From positions 1-64,000 of the forward strand of contig NZ_NFLH01000001.1 of NCBI RefSeq assembly GCF_002160815.1: 64,000 bases of DNA. The letters run 5' to 3'. This document shows, in pieces, positions 24,161 through 30,945 of the stretch. The notes under the pieces were generated by a model that made no database searches, was not told the DNA's origin, and saw nothing but the letters and a program-made list of their open reading frames with translations. The stretch comes from Massilimicrobiota sp. An134. GTDB lineage: Bacteria; Bacillota_I; Bacilli_A; Erysipelotrichales; Coprobacillaceae. Made by a program: the position numbers and the translations under genes. The first letter of the stretch is position 1. Every line of letters begins with the position of its first letter.

Positions 24161-24601
24161 ATGAAGAAATTAAAATTATTATTAGCTGCTTTTATGGTAT
24201 TTGGATTGGTAGGATGTTCGAGCGGTTCTTCTGATACTCAAACTAAAGAAAATCAAGCTAAAGAAAATGAAGTTACAGAAAATAAATCCGAAGATATTCA
24301 ATATGCAAGTATGTTACCTAATGAGAAAGAGTATTTCAAAAATGGAGAAATCACTACTATCGATGCTGACGGCGGTAAACAATATGCTTTCAGAGTTGAA
24401 AATTATCAAGATGGTGAATATGAAGCATATATAGAAAAATGTAAAGAGATGGGTTTTAATACAGATGTCAATGAAGGCAAAAATGATGGTGGTAAATGGT
24501 TCAATGCGTATACGTCAGATAAAGAATATTACCTTTCAGTTATGCTAGGGAATGAAATAGAAGCAATCGATATTAGCTGTAAAACGGCAACCAAAAAATG
24601 A
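24161..24601 (+). CDS. Secreted lipoprotein (DUF6591-like), candidate lysogenic conversion gene
   Basis: The 146-residue protein starts MKKLKLLLAAFMVFGLVG and has a lipobox (LVGC, Cys at about 19), so it should be lipidated and surface-anchored. A Glu/Lys/Asn-rich spacer follows, then a domain with YASMLPNEKEYFKNGEIT and FRVENYQDGEYEAYIEKCKE, similar to DUF6591 proteins as I recall them. It has its own extended -10 promoter and terminator inside the early region, the usual layout of a moron expressed from the prophage. The role may be superinfection exclusion or host interaction; this is inference. Confidence 0.78.
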   Translation: MKKLKLLLAAFMVFGLVGCSSGSSDTQTKENQAKENEVTENKSEDIQYASMLPNEKEYFKNGEITTIDADGGKQYAFRVENYQDGEYEAYIEKCKEMGFNTDVNEGKNDGGKWFNAYTSDKEYYLSVMLGNEIEAIDISCKTATKK

Positions 24602-24612
24602 TTATAACTACA

Positions 24613-24646
24613 AAGAGAATGCTAAAAACGGTATTCTCTTTTTTAT
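24613..24646 (+). terminator. Rho-independent terminator of the lipoprotein gene
   Basis: AAGAGAAT (24613-24620) pairs with ATTCTCTT (24633-24640), followed by six T. Confidence 0.85.
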
Positions 24647-24675
24647 TTATGTGAAATAGAAAGGAGATTTGTTAA

Positions 24676-24864
24676 ATGGGATTAGAACAAATTGCAGTAG
24701 CATTTTTCATATCATCATTATTGATGCTGTGCGCATTTCTATTCTCTAAATTTATTGATTTTATAGGGGATGATGAAATTGGATATTTTGCAACTTTATT
24801 GATAACATGTATAGGTTTAGGTCTTTGCCTAACTTATATTTTATATATGAATGGAATGGTGTGA
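24676..24864 (+). CDS. Small two-span membrane protein, unknown
   Basis: The 62-residue protein has two hydrophobic helices (about 4-28 and 36-58) around an acidic loop (IDFIGDDEIG). AAAGGAG precedes the ATG. It stands between the lipoprotein cassette and the tRNA-like gene. The function is unknown. Confidence 0.65.
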   Translation: MGLEQIAVAFFISSLLMLCAFLFSKFIDFIGDDEIGYFATLLITCIGLGLCLTYILYMNGMV

Positions 24865-24877
24865 AACGGTTTGTAAG

Positions 24878-24904
24878 TACGCGTAATTTACACATTATAT
24901 TATG
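24878..24904 (+). promoter_or_regulatory. 27-bp repeated element, copy 10, directly before the tRNA-like gene
   Basis: The box reads TACGCGTAATTTACA, then 12 bases ending TATATTATG. Here the element precedes no ribosome site but a tRNA-like sequence whose acceptor stem starts four bases later. This copy is the best argument that the element acts in transcription and not in translation. Confidence 0.72.
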
Positions 24905-24907
24905 GAG

Positions 24908-24981
24908 AGATAGATAGCTCAGTGGGGGGAGAGCACTACTAATTATTAGTAGGGACATCAGTTCAAATCTGATTCTGTTTC
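24908..24981 (+). tRNA. tRNA-like gene with UUA in the anticodon position (ochre-suppressor-like or degenerate)
   Basis: A full cloverleaf can be drawn. The acceptor is AGATAGA with TCTGTTT; the D stem is GCTC/GAGC with a 10-base loop containing a G-run. The anticodon stem is CTACT/AGTAG around the loop AATTATT. The variable region is GGAC, and the T stem ATCAG/CTGAT closes the canonical loop TTCAAAT. The triplet at 34-36 would be UUA, reading the stop codon UAA. Position 33 is A instead of the near-universal U and position 37 is U. The anticodon arm can close to a 7-bp stem with a three-base loop, and the acceptor pairing can extend beyond the discriminator. CCA is not encoded and a T-run follows. 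It may be a suppressor, a decoy or a decayed tRNA. Confidence 0.6.
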
Positions 24982-25006
24982 TCTTTTTATTTTTAGTTTT
25001 GTAGAC

Positions 25007-25033
25007 CTATCTATATTTACACACAGCGATATT
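25007..25033 (+). promoter_or_regulatory. Degenerate copy of the 27-bp element
   Basis: CTATCTATATTTACA followed by 12 bases ending GCGATATT resembles copy 5 (box half CTATATTTACACAC) but lacks the CGC and the final TATTATG. It precedes the small gene at 25058. I treat it as a decayed or weak copy. Confidence 0.35.
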
Positions 25034-25057
25034 TAGAAAATGAAAGGAGAGATGGAT

Positions 25058-25228
25058 GTGAAAGATAAGGTAAGCAAATTAAAAGTAAAGAAGATGAAAG
25101 AGTTAATTGACTTGTATGAGCAAGTTGAGAATGTAAAACCTAAATCTTCAAGATTAATTGTAGAAAATCATATTGAAAAATTGGAGGAAGAATTAGTTCA
25201 AATTTTGGAAGGAGTAGATGAAAGATGA
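25058..25228 (+). CDS. Small helical phage protein, unknown
   Basis: The 56-residue charged, probably coiled-coil protein (KDKVSKLKVKKMKELIDLYE...) starts with GTG at 25058, eight bases after GGAG; an in-frame ATG at 25052 is too close to the ribosome site. It overlaps the next start by four bases. No domain is recognised. Confidence 0.6.
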   Translation: MKDKVSKLKVKKMKELIDLYEQVENVKPKSSRLIVENHIEKLEEELVQILEGVDER

Positions 25229-25485
25229 TTGAGAATATATTCATGTTCATACTTGGCTTTATTCTAATAAGTATAACATTGCTCATATTCATCAGAATGA
25301 AGTGCTATACTAATACGTTTCATGAGATATGCTATATGGAATTAGATAAAGAAAAAATGTTAGAAACAAATGGAAAGTGCAAGGGTCTAGCAGGTGGAGA
25401 TAGACATTCTAATTATTTAAGTTATGAATGTATTGACTGCCCTTATTTTAATGAAGAAATTTGGAATCGTATGGAGGGAAAATAA
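25225..25485 (+). CDS. Small membrane-anchored cysteine-containing protein
   Basis: The 86-residue protein has an N-terminal membrane helix (about 3-25, IFMFILGFILISITLLIFI). The tail contains MKCY, EICYM, GKCKGL and ECIDCPYF, a set of cysteines that could bind a metal. The start overlaps the preceding stop (ATGA). The function is unknown. Confidence 0.62.
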   Translation: MIENIFMFILGFILISITLLIFIRMKCYTNTFHEICYMELDKEKMLETNGKCKGLAGGDRHSNYLSYECIDCPYFNEEIWNRMEGK

Positions 25486-25754
25486 TGAAAAAGACTTGTA
25501 AATGTAAGTTAGATGAACTTCATTGTTGTGAAGCATTTGTTAATGTGGCTATGAATAATGATTTGAATTTAACAACAGAACAAATTGAAAATGTTCCTAT
25601 ATATAACGAAGAAAGAAAAGTTATCGGTAAACTCACAGATGCTGATGAGGATAATATTTATGGAATTGTATATAGCGTTCGTAATTTATATCCTGACAAT
25701 AGAGAAAATAAAACTATCTCATTTGAAATTTTGAAAGGAGAAGATGAAAAATGA
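25485..25754 (+). CDS. Small phage protein with N-terminal cysteines, unknown
   Basis: The 89-residue protein starts MKKTCKCKLDELHCCEAFVN, with four cysteines in the first 15 residues, and continues with a beta-rich acidic domain (IYNEERKVIGKLTDADED). ATG at 25485 follows GGAGG in the end of the preceding gene and overlaps its stop by one base. The function is unknown. Confidence 0.62.
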   Translation: MKKTCKCKLDELHCCEAFVNVAMNNDLNLTTEQIENVPIYNEERKVIGKLTDADEDNIYGIVYSVRNLYPDNRENKTISFEILKGEDEK

Positions 25755-26269
25755 TTGAACTACATAAACTAAATAACGGAGATATTACAGTAAGTGTTGA
25801 TGTTCCTAAATATACTGATGGTATGGAACCAGGAGTTTTAGATATTCAAACATATAAAACTAGAAAAAATCTAGAATTAGAAGCAACAGAACAATGGTTT
25901 GCATGTGTAGAGTTGATTGTAGAAGAAAATGGCAAACTTATTCTTATGGTTATTCCTAAACTTCCTATTGAAAATCTTTTGTTTGGTGAAATAGAATATC
26001 GAAGATGTCTTATAAGCGAAAGTTATACATATGGATATGATAATGGAAAAATATATTTCGATTCGAATAAAAGTCATATTAAATTGGGTAAAGCTCATAT
26101 GAATGTTAGAAATTTAAATTGCGACCCTAAAGGTGGCTTTTCAGAATATAAAGAGTGTTATTACATGAAAGCTATTATTCATGAACCAGTCTATGATATG
26201 ACATTAGATGAGATTGAAAAGAAGCTTGGTAAGAAAATTAGAATTATCAATAACGATAAAGATAAATAA
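25751..26269 (+). CDS. Phage protein of 172 aa, unknown
   Basis: This soluble, beta-rich protein (MIELHKLNNGDITVSVDVPK...) carries internal motifs GEIEYRRCLISESYTYGYDNG and a C-terminal helix VYDMTLDEIEKKLGKKIRI. The last segment resembles a conserved phage tail motif in which a short protein ends with MTLDEIEKKLGyKI. The start overlaps the preceding stop by four bases. No enzymatic motif is seen. Confidence 0.6.
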   Translation: MIELHKLNNGDITVSVDVPKYTDGMEPGVLDIQTYKTRKNLELEATEQWFACVELIVEENGKLILMVIPKLPIENLLFGEIEYRRCLISESYTYGYDNGKIYFDSNKSHIKLGKAHMNVRNLNCDPKGGFSEYKECYYMKAIIHEPVYDMTLDEIEKKLGKKIRIINNDKDK

Positions 26270-26294
26270 ATTAATAACAGAAAGGAGAAGAATA

Positions 26295-26708
26295 ATGAAA
26301 AAATTATTTGTAAGCTGTCCTATGAATGGACGAACAAAAGAACAAATTCTTAAATCTATGAAAATAGGTAGAGCGATTGCCGAATCATATTTTAATGAGG
26401 AATTGTTAGTTATCAATACTTGGATTGAGGATGAGCTACCTGAATATATTAAAAACGAAAGATTATGGTATTTAGCAAAGTCTTTAGAGTTTTTAGCTGA
26501 AGCAGATTATAGCATTACAATTGGTAACTATGGAAGATATATTGATAGATTTAAATCTTGTCATATAGAGGAAGACATTATTTCAGAAATGGATATTCCG
26601 CATTACGAGGTTGATTTAAGAGCTATAGCGCCAGATTTATTTAATGATGGTGCTGAAGAGAAGAAGAGAAGATATTTAGGAAGTCTGATAAAGAAAGGAG
26701 AAGAATGA
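26295..26708 (+). CDS. Nucleoside 2-deoxyribosyltransferase-like protein (DUF4406)
   Basis: The 137-residue protein starts KKLFVSCPMNGRTKEQI and contains LWYLAKSLEFLAEADYSITI and a helical C-terminus. This is the DUF4406/nucleoside deoxyribosyltransferase-like fold, whose members act on nucleosides or nucleotides. The central catalytic Asp/Glu pattern is not complete enough to claim activity. ATG at 26295 is set by AAAGGAG; an upstream in-frame start lies inside the preceding gene. Confidence 0.7.
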   Translation: MKKLFVSCPMNGRTKEQILKSMKIGRAIAESYFNEELLVINTWIEDELPEYIKNERLWYLAKSLEFLAEADYSITIGNYGRYIDRFKSCHIEEDIISEMDIPHYEVDLRAIAPDLFNDGAEEKKRRYLGSLIKKGEE

Positions 26709-26998
26709 TGGGTGAATTATATATTAAAACTGAATGTAAACGTTGCAATCATGAATGTGTATGTAATAGAAAGAGTGACTTTGAAACCCTTTGCGAATTA
26801 GCAACGAATCTTCATCATCCTAGCGATGAACGAATAAATCTTAAGGATTATTATGAAGCAAAGGTAGAAGTAAGTTGTCCTTATTTTATGGTTAACTATA
26901 TTACATCAACAAAGCCAGTACATAAGGCATTTAAACCATATCAAGATGAAGCAGTTGAAGAAGTAAAACGTTATGAAGGGAGTTTGAAGAAAGGATGA
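26705..26998 (+). CDS. Small cysteine-containing phage protein, unknown
   Basis: The 97-residue protein contains TECKRCNHECVCNRKSDF, a possible zinc-binding Cys cluster, and CPYFMVNYITSTKP. The start overlaps the preceding stop and its own stop overlaps the next start, so it belongs to a tight operon. The function is unknown. Confidence 0.6.
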   Translation: MMGELYIKTECKRCNHECVCNRKSDFETLCELATNLHHPSDERINLKDYYEAKVEVSCPYFMVNYITSTKPVHKAFKPYQDEAVEEVKRYEGSLKKG

Positions 26999-27357
26999 AA
27001 AATTTAGAGAAAATATTGGATTGTACGAATGTGAATCACGACAAAACTCATATTTGTAAATATGCTTATGGATTGAAACACGAACGCGATTGTATAGGTA
27101 TTAGTTGTATAAAATGTGAATTTAAAAGTGCAATAAATATACTTGAATATTTAAATAAAGAATATAAGAAACCTATTAAAATGAGTAGTTTTGAGTATGA
27201 TGTGCTTGATAGTTTTTTAAATACACGTACCGATCATGTTTCTGATTACACATTTGGCGACTTTGATTTTTTTAAAATTTTAAAGAATAAAGGATATTAT
27301 AAAAACGTTGATCCAAATTTAACACTTAGAGAAATTTATGAAAGAGCTGGTGATTAG
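26995..27357 (+). CDS. Phage protein of 120 aa, unknown
   Basis: The N-terminal half has four cysteines (LDCTNVNHDKTHICKYAYG, CIGISCIKCEF) and the C-terminal half a helical block (KKPIKMSSFEYDVLDSFLNT, FFKILKNKGYYKNVDP). I recall the second half from other Bacillota phages, without a role. It is coupled to its neighbours by overlapping start and stop codons. Confidence 0.6.
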   Translation: MKNLEKILDCTNVNHDKTHICKYAYGLKHERDCIGISCIKCEFKSAINILEYLNKEYKKPIKMSSFEYDVLDSFLNTRTDHVSDYTFGDFDFFKILKNKGYYKNVDPNLTLREIYERAGD

Positions 27358-27359
27358 TG

Positions 27360-28166
27360 ATGATTAAATTTGAAAAGACTGAAGTAGTAGGTTGGGAAGC
27401 AGCCATTAGAGGAATGAGGAATCCTATGAATAGTTGGGATAAGAGCGATAGTGGGTATTGTGAGACACATGGACCTGATCATTGTTTAACTTGTCCATAT
27501 CATTATAATTGTGATGCTAGCGAGGGTTCTATCCAAACTAATTATATTATCGGTCCGAACGATGTAGATCTTATGAAACGATTGAGAAATGCCGGTACAG
27601 ACCATCGTAAATTCATGAGAATGATTGTCGTGTATGTTGATATTACAGCTCCGCTATATTGGTGGAAAGAGTTCGATACATATAAAGTTGGAACAGTTGC
27701 TAATTCATGTAGCACGATGCACAAGATTCACGCTAAAGAGTTTACTATAGATGATTTCTCATGTGAGCATCTCGATGGTGTTTCAAGAGACATGTTTATG
27801 CAAAATGATAATAATCAACCATATTTCTTCTGCTCATTTGAAGACATGCTCTATATTCAAATAGAGGCTTTGAATCAGGCTAGAAAGTTATATCTCGAAA
27901 CCAAAGACAAAAAATACTGGTTGCAGATGATTCAGTTATTACCTAGTTCTTATAATCAAAAGAGAACAGTCATGATGAGTTATGAAGTGTTGGCTAATCA
28001 ATATGGGTCTCGTAAATTTCATCCATTAGATGAATGGAAAGAACATGATTATCTATCAAAAGAAGATCTTTCATATGAAAACACATTTCAAAAACATGCT
28101 GGTTTCTGTGATTGGATTAGAACTCTACCATATTCTGAATTGATTACTGGTAAGGAAGGAGAATAG
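27360..28166 (+). CDS. ThyX-like (flavin-dependent thymidylate synthase fold) protein with altered signature
   Basis: The 268-residue protein follows the ThyX plan: HRKFMRMIVVYVDITAPLYW, WKEFDTYKVGTVANSCSTMH in place of the RHRxxSxNxxSxR signature, and LLPSSYNQKRTVMMSYEVLA then SRKFHPLDEW for the second conserved block. Genuine ThyX proteins convert dUMP to dTMP with FADH2 and methylene-THF. Here the RHR triad appears as TYK and the serine nucleophile region differs. It could be a modified-pyrimidine enzyme or a non-catalytic relative. The region shares an operon with other nucleotide-related genes. ATG at 27360 is preferred to an overlapping GTG. Confidence 0.7.
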   Translation: MIKFEKTEVVGWEAAIRGMRNPMNSWDKSDSGYCETHGPDHCLTCPYHYNCDASEGSIQTNYIIGPNDVDLMKRLRNAGTDHRKFMRMIVVYVDITAPLYWWKEFDTYKVGTVANSCSTMHKIHAKEFTIDDFSCEHLDGVSRDMFMQNDNNQPYFFCSFEDMLYIQIEALNQARKLYLETKDKKYWLQMIQLLPSSYNQKRTVMMSYEVLANQYGSRKFHPLDEWKEHDYLSKEDLSYENTFQKHAGFCDWIRTLPYSELITGKEGE

Positions 28167-28168
28167 AT

Positions 28169-28555
28169 ATGAAATTGAAAGATTTATTTAACAAGAAACC
28201 TAAAAATGATAGAGAAATTGTTAAGGCTTTTTACAATGAGTACAGACGCATACCAAGAGTAGAAGAATTTAAAGCACTTGGAGGTCATATGCGAAGTGTT
28301 CAAAATACTTATGGCTCATATCAAAAATTTCTAAAGAGTCTTGGATTGCCATGTATTGTCACTAAAGCTGAGTCATTTGAGCTTATACATATTAGAAGAA
28401 ATAAAGTTGTCATGGTTGGTACTCGTAAAGACATAAGAGAATATTTAGGAGTAAGTAAAGATGTGGTGAATAGAGCTATACAAAAAAATAAACCAATTTT
28501 AGAAACTTATATCGCAGTCAAGAAACCTTTTAAAAAGGTAAGTACGCAAAAATAA
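28169..28555 (+). CDS. Phage DNA-binding-like protein with homing-endonuclease-associated repeat
   Basis: The 128-residue protein has IVKAFYNEYRRIPRVEEFKA then LGGHMRSVQNTYGSYQKFLK, a pattern seen in HNH-associated helix repeats. A C-terminal NUMOD1-like segment follows (VVMVGTRKDIREYLGVSKDV). No nuclease residues are present. DNA binding is likely and function unknown. Its last codons contain the start of the next repeated element. Confidence 0.6.
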   Translation: MKLKDLFNKKPKNDREIVKAFYNEYRRIPRVEEFKALGGHMRSVQNTYGSYQKFLKSLGLPCIVTKAESFELIHIRRNKVVMVGTRKDIREYLGVSKDVVNRAIQKNKPILETYIAVKKPFKKVSTQK

Positions 28556-28569
28556 CACGTTCCTTAATG
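28543..28569 (+). promoter_or_regulatory. 27-bp repeated element, copy 11
   Basis: The box reads TACGCAAAAATAACA, then 12 bases ending CTTAATG, then AAAGGAG. It overlaps the last codons and stop of the preceding gene. The start of the 28-codon gene is 15 bases away. Confidence 0.65.
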
Positions 28570-28584
28570 AAAGGAGTGGAATTT

Positions 28585-28671
28585 ATGAAAAAAGTAATGT
28601 GGTTTTTAGGAGGATTTGCATTAGGTTATATAGTAGATTTGCTGTTTTTCAATAAAGAGGAGTCTGAGTAA
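28585..28671 (+). CDS. Tiny membrane protein (28 aa)
   Basis: ATG at 28585 after AAAGGAG opens MKKVMWFLGGFALGYIVDLL, ending FFNKEESE: one membrane helix and an acidic tail. It has the full cassette layout, with the repeated element upstream and a GAGTC-type terminator whose 5' arm encodes the Glu-Ser end. The function is unknown. Confidence 0.65.
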   Translation: MKKVMWFLGGFALGYIVDLLFFNKEESE

Positions 28672-28698
28672 CATTAGGCTCTTCTTTTTATTTTTAAA
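28660..28698 (+). terminator. Terminator overlapping the stop codon, GAGTC type
   Basis: GAGTCT (28660-28665) pairs with AGGCTC (28676-28681, one G-U), followed by a T-rich run. Confidence 0.7.
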
Positions 28699-28716
28699 GA
28701 AAGAGAGGAATAAGAA

Positions 28717-29043
28717 ATGAAAACGAGTAGATTAAATTTAACAGTTAAAGAATTAAAATTTTTATTAAAAGATGTACCAGATGATTATCCAGTTATCATA
28801 CCATGTTGTGATCCAGAAGATGCGGATAACATTTTGGGATTTAGATATGTAAGAAAAGTTGGTATTTTACATGATGAATCAAATTTTGTTGATGACCCTG
28901 ATGCTTTTTATTTAGGATCAGCCACTTCTATTGATGGAAATAACACTAAATCTATTCAAAAACAATTAGATGAGTCTGGTTATACAACTACGATTAAAGC
29001 AAAAGAGACAAGTATCATTATTGTTAAGGAAAGAGAGGAATAG
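28717..29043 (+). CDS. Small conserved-looking phage protein, unknown
   Basis: The 108-residue protein starts LTVKELKFLLKDVPDDYPVI and continues CCDPEDADNILGFRYVRKVG, a pattern I know from small phage proteins of unknown role. It is soluble, acidic and mixed alpha/beta. AAAGAGAGG precedes the ATG. It begins an operon that runs to about 33251. Confidence 0.65.
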   Translation: MKTSRLNLTVKELKFLLKDVPDDYPVIIPCCDPEDADNILGFRYVRKVGILHDESNFVDDPDAFYLGSATSIDGNNTKSIQKQLDESGYTTTIKAKETSIIIVKEREE

Positions 29044-29046
29044 ACA

Positions 29047-29451
29047 ATGGGGTTAGTAACGGCAAATGAATTAAGTATTAATGATGAAAGACAATGGACT
29101 TTGGTAGATGATTCTCATCCTATATTTAATAGATGGGAACATGAAACAGCATCTGGTGAAAGTTATCAGGAGTGCTTCTTTAAATACGAAGATCCTAATA
29201 AACAAAACTTATTATTTAAGGATAATCCTTATCTAAAGAGAATGACCGATTTAGAGATCTATAAGAAAGACGCAGCCGATGAGTTAGAAATGACTCCGGC
29301 TGTTTTTGGTAGAAAATTAATTGGAGATCCTAGATACGATCCATTCACAAAAGAAGAACTAAGAAAACTCAATAAACTCTTAATGTTTGAAGATTATGGT
29401 GATAAGGATGTTAGAGTCGAAATCAATCCTGAATTATGGGGTGATAATTGA
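29047..29451 (+). CDS. Phage protein of 134 aa, unknown
   Basis: The soluble protein has HPIFNRWEHETASGESYQEC and a helical C-terminal half (MTDLEIYKKDAADELEMTPA, FGRKLIGDPRYDPFTKEELR). It starts three bases after the preceding stop and overlaps the next start by one base. No domain is recognised. Confidence 0.6.
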   Translation: MGLVTANELSINDERQWTLVDDSHPIFNRWEHETASGESYQECFFKYEDPNKQNLLFKDNPYLKRMTDLEIYKKDAADELEMTPAVFGRKLIGDPRYDPFTKEELRKLNKLLMFEDYGDKDVRVEINPELWGDN

Positions 29452-29795
29452 TGGAAGCAGAAAAGCTTACGGAGTTTGTGGTGAAAGCTACAGCTGATTG
29501 TATGGAGAAATGTTATAAGAAGCAAAGAGATATGAGGGACAATCTTATACTTAAAGAGTTAAAACCATATGGAATTAATGCTCTGAATATTGGTGAGTAT
29601 GCTTCTATAGGTCGTTTAACGTTAATTAAACATAAAGATAAGGGTTGTAGTAGTACAGTCTATACTCACTTTTATCTAGATAAAGAAGAGATATTTGTAA
29701 TTAAAGAAACCTACGAAATGACTGTTAAAGATGGTAAGTATGGTGTTAAGTATCGTATTGGTGTAGTATCAAGAAAAGGAGAGGGTGCGAAATGA
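29451..29795 (+). CDS. Phage protein of 114 aa, unknown
   Basis: The mixed alpha/beta protein (MEAEKLTEFVVKATADCMEK, INALNIGEYASIGRLTLIKH) has no recognised domain. ATG at 29451 shares one base with the preceding stop, and GGGGTGAT lies upstream. The next gene overlaps by four bases. Confidence 0.6.
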   Translation: MEAEKLTEFVVKATADCMEKCYKKQRDMRDNLILKELKPYGINALNIGEYASIGRLTLIKHKDKGCSSTVYTHFYLDKEEIFVIKETYEMTVKDGKYGVKYRIGVVSRKGEGAK

Positions 29796-30097
29796 CAAAG
29801 AATACTTTTACAGAAGAACAGAAATTAGAAATTATGCGTACATTGGCTGAGATTTCTATATTAGGTCCAAAATTTATAGAAAAACCTTTTATCGAATCAG
29901 CAACAGATCAATTGATTGAATTTCGTAAAGAATGTTTGTTAAATCTTATTAATCATCTAGCCGAATGTATGTTTGATGAAAATGAAATGCAAGACTTGAT
30001 AGCTATTATTGAATCTAGCACTGATCAATCATTGGCTGATTATAAAAATTTTATGGAATCTAAATTACATCAAATAATAAATGGAGGTGATAAATAA
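29792..30097 (+). CDS. Phage protein of 101 aa, helical, unknown
   Basis: The acidic helical protein (FTEEQKLEIMRTLAEISILG...) is coupled to its neighbours through overlapping start and stop codons on both sides. No motif is recognised. Confidence 0.6.
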   Translation: MTKNTFTEEQKLEIMRTLAEISILGPKFIEKPFIESATDQLIEFRKECLLNLINHLAECMFDENEMQDLIAIIESSTDQSLADYKNFMESKLHQIINGGDK

Positions 30098-30264
30098 TGC
30101 CTTATTATGATGAGGAATATAAAGAAGTTAGATTTGATATTTATTGTAGTCAATGCGTTAGAGAAAAAGAACCTGAGAGTGATGATAAATGCCATGAATG
30201 TTTAAGCAATCCTCTCAACTTATATTCTGAGAAACCAATTAATTTTAAAGAAAAGGAGAAGTAA
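30097..30264 (+). CDS. Small zinc-ribbon-like protein (55 aa)
   Basis: ATG at 30097 overlaps the preceding stop and follows GGAGGTGA. The protein contains CSQC and CHEC about 14 residues apart, a likely zinc knuckle, in an otherwise acidic, aromatic sequence (MPYYDEEYKEVRFDIYCSQC). The function is unknown. Confidence 0.6.
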   Translation: MPYYDEEYKEVRFDIYCSQCVREKEPESDDKCHECLSNPLNLYSEKPINFKEKEK

Positions 30265-30267
30265 ACT

Positions 30268-30429
30268 ATGTTATTTATATTAGGACTTATTGTATCATTA
30301 TTTTTAAGTTTTTTAATCGTTACATTATTAATTTATTTAATTTGTATATGTTTTGGTCTAACTTTTTCTTTACCAATAGCCATAGGTGTTTGGCTAGTTA
30401 TATTACTTATTAAATTAGTTCTAGATTAG
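30268..30429 (+). CDS. Tiny two-span membrane protein (53 aa)
   Basis: ATG at 30268 after AAAGGAGAAG opens a protein that is almost entirely Leu/Ile/Val/Phe (MLFILGLIVSLFLSFLIVTL...), with two likely membrane spans and an acidic last residue. It lies inside the operon. The function is unknown. Confidence 0.58.
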   Translation: MLFILGLIVSLFLSFLIVTLLIYLICICFGLTFSLPIAIGVWLVILLIKLVLD

Positions 30430-30444
30430 AAAGGAGAAGTAATT

Positions 30445-30708
30445 ATGATAATGCTTATCGAATGGTGTGCCGACAACGGATTCGAAGTGGTTTTTACTCC
30501 AGGCGTGTCTTCTTATAGTAGATTTGTGAGGGTGGCTTTTTATCACTATGGAGGAAAACCATTATGTGATTTTAAGATTGTTAGACTGCTGGATTTAGAT
30601 ATGTTACGTAAATCTGTAATAGATGAAGTATGTGCATTTGATGAACTAATTAGTAATGTTGATAGTGAATGGAAGAAATATTTGAAAGAGAGCGAAGGAG
30701 AAAAATAG
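30445..30708 (+). CDS. Small phage protein, unknown
   Basis: The 87-residue protein (LIEWCADNGFEVVFTPGVSS, FKIVRLLDLDMLRKSVIDEV) is soluble, mixed alpha/beta. AAAGGAG lies 12 bases before the ATG. No domain is recognised. Confidence 0.58.
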   Translation: MIMLIEWCADNGFEVVFTPGVSSYSRFVRVAFYHYGGKPLCDFKIVRLLDLDMLRKSVIDEVCAFDELISNVDSEWKKYLKESEGEK

Positions 30709-30709
30709 G

Positions 30710-30928
30710 ATGGAATTAGTTTTTGCCTTGTTAATTTTATTACTGATGGTAGGTCTTATATATTTTCTTGTATGGCTTGTTTTGTCAATTATAGGATTAC
30801 TTATATTTGGAGTAGTTGCCCCATGGTATTTAGTATTATTAGCCATGGGTTTTTTATTTATGCTTTTGGAGATGTATGAACAAAAATTAGGAATGTATCA
30901 TGATGATATTACGAGTAGAAAAAAATGA
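30710..30928 (+). CDS. Small two-span membrane protein, unknown
   Basis: The 72-residue protein has two long hydrophobic stretches (about 2-32 and 34-56) and a charged tail (EQKLGMYHDDITSRKK). The ribosome site GAAGGAG lies in the end of the preceding gene. The function is unknown. Confidence 0.58.
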   Translation: MELVFALLILLLMVGLIYFLVWLVLSIIGLLIFGVVAPWYLVLLAMGFLFMLLEMYEQKLGMYHDDITSRKK

Positions 30929-30945
30929 AAGCGAGGAAAAAAGAT

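Noticed and set aside
24908-24981. Genome-wide stop codon reassignment (UAA recoded) in this phage
   Set aside because: Many phage genes end in UAA, often within terminators and directly before the next start, so UAA works as a stop; the tRNA-like gene also lacks U33.
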